This document shows positions 5,414 to 5,976 of a stretch of DNA of 5,976 nucleotides, in pieces. The stretch is from positions 1-5,976 of the forward strand of contig JAUWYD010000079.1 in NCBI GenBank assembly GCA_030616025.1, read 5' to 3'. Each line of letters opens with the position of its first letter. The first letter of the stretch is position 1. This stretch comes from Chloroflexota bacterium (GTDB lineage Bacteria; Chloroflexota; Anaerolineae; UBA7937; B3-Chlor). The translations under genes and the position numbers were made by a program. The notes under the pieces were generated by a model. The model was not told the DNA's origin, made no database searches, and worked only from the letters and a program-made list of their open reading frames with translations.

Positions 5414-5976
5414 AGTTGCACTTGTTCATGGTTTCGGCAACGCCCTCTCTCACAAAGCTCACCACAGCGGCAATGGCCCTTTCGCGGGCTTCTTCCACGA
5501 TGATGCTTTCATCCAGGGAGAAGTCCCGTAACACGTACTCTTCGGGGGGCTCGCCATCTGGCCTTCCAATCCCGACGCGCACACGCGCGATGTTCTGTGT
5601 TCCGAGGGAGGCGATGATGGATTCCATGCCTTTGTGCCCCCCGGAACTGCCCCGCTCGCGAACTCGGATGTTGCCCACTGGAAGGTCGAGGTCGTCGTAG
5701 ATCACCAGCAAATCCTCGGTACGTACGTCGTACCTTCCCTGCACGGGCTTCACAGCTTCGCCACACCGATTCATATAGGTCAGTGGTTTCAGAAGAAGCA
5801 CCGTCTCTCCTGCCACTTCTCCACGGGCAAGCAAGCCCTGGAATTCGATCTTGTCGAAGGATAGCTGGTACCGAGCAGCCAGCTTGTCGAGAACCTGGAA
5901 GCCAATGTTGTGCCGGTTCTCGGCGTATTGCCTCCCTGGATTTCCGAGGCCCACAACTAGCTTGATCCGGTCCGTC
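5412..5976 (-). CDS. pth: Peptidyl-tRNA hydrolase (Pth), 5' end beyond the window
   Basis: Pth cleaves the ester bond of peptidyl-tRNA released from stalled ribosomes and recycles the tRNA in the cytoplasm. The frame is open to the window edge. The GTG at 5954 is not the start, because TDRIKLV precedes VGLGNPG, the usual N-terminal strand of the family, so only a few codons are missing. Numbering from that GTG as 1, the visible signatures are GLGNPG (2-7, N5), RHNIGF (14-19, catalytic H15), KPLTYMNRCGEAV (56-68, M61-N62), YDDLDLPVG (86-94, D87 matching E. coli D93) and GSSGGHKGM (102-110). K108 stands where E. coli has N114, a peptide-binding residue. About 187 visible residues fit the family length (E. 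coli 194). The stop TAG is at 5412-5414 and overlaps the ribosome site for mfd, so the two genes are probably cotranscribed. Confidence 0.97.
   Translation of the reverse strand, partial: TDRIKLVVGLGNPGRQYAENRHNIGFQVLDKLAARYQLSFDKIEFQGLLARGEVAGETVLLLKPLTYMNRCGEAVKPVQGRYDVRTEDLLVIYDDLDLPVGNIRVRERGSSGGHKGMESIIASLGTQNIARVRVGIGRPDGEPPEEYVLRDFSLDESIIVEEARERAIAAVVSFVREGVAETMNKCN

Noticed and set aside
5412..5954. The GTG at 5954 as the start of pth.
   Set aside because: The frame stays open upstream and encodes KLV before VGLGNPG, as family N-termini require; the true start is outside the window.
1..5976. CRISPR arrays, insertion sequences, toxin-antitoxin pairs or phage genes.
   Set aside because: I saw no regularly spaced direct repeats, no transposase motifs, no terminal repeats and no integrase despite the tRNA gene being a common attachment site.

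Overview
The window looks like chromosomal DNA from a moderately GC-rich bacterium, and all genes lie on the minus strand. The best guess is a member of the Chloroflexota. That guess rests on the style of the partial membrane protein (a PF10131-type, GT-C-like protein, a group that is often multicopy in Chloroflexota) and on the N-terminal style of Mfd. It is an inference from familiarity, not a computed placement.

Reading in the direction of transcription, from high to low coordinates: peptidyl-tRNA hydrolase (pth, 5' end just outside the window) ends at 5412. It is followed at once by mfd, the transcription-repair coupling factor, complete at about 1166 residues and ending at 1887. The gap is about 24 bases or less and the mfd start is not ATG, so the two are probably one transcription unit. 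A compound hairpin without a T-tract lies just after the mfd stop. A stand-alone tRNA-Leu(GAG) gene follows at 1716-1634. It has a perfect TTGACA-17-TATAAT promoter placed so close that the primary transcript should carry almost no 5' leader. A perfect 13-bp inverted repeat after the tRNA probably ends that unit. Immediately beyond it is a second promoter, TTGTGA-17-TATAAT, for a polytopic membrane protein whose C-terminus runs off the start of the window.

The genes are mostly housekeeping: Pth recycles peptidyl-tRNA, Mfd removes stalled RNA polymerase and recruits UvrA, and the tRNA reads CUC/CUU leucine codons. The membrane protein is probably an envelope-related GT-C-like enzyme of unknown substrate. 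No mobile element, CRISPR array, toxin-antitoxin pair or defence system was seen. The least ordinary part is the compact regulatory strip at 1471-1886. It holds two promoters, three hairpins, a near-leaderless tRNA, and a possible 25-residue leader ORF that overlaps the start of the membrane protein gene.
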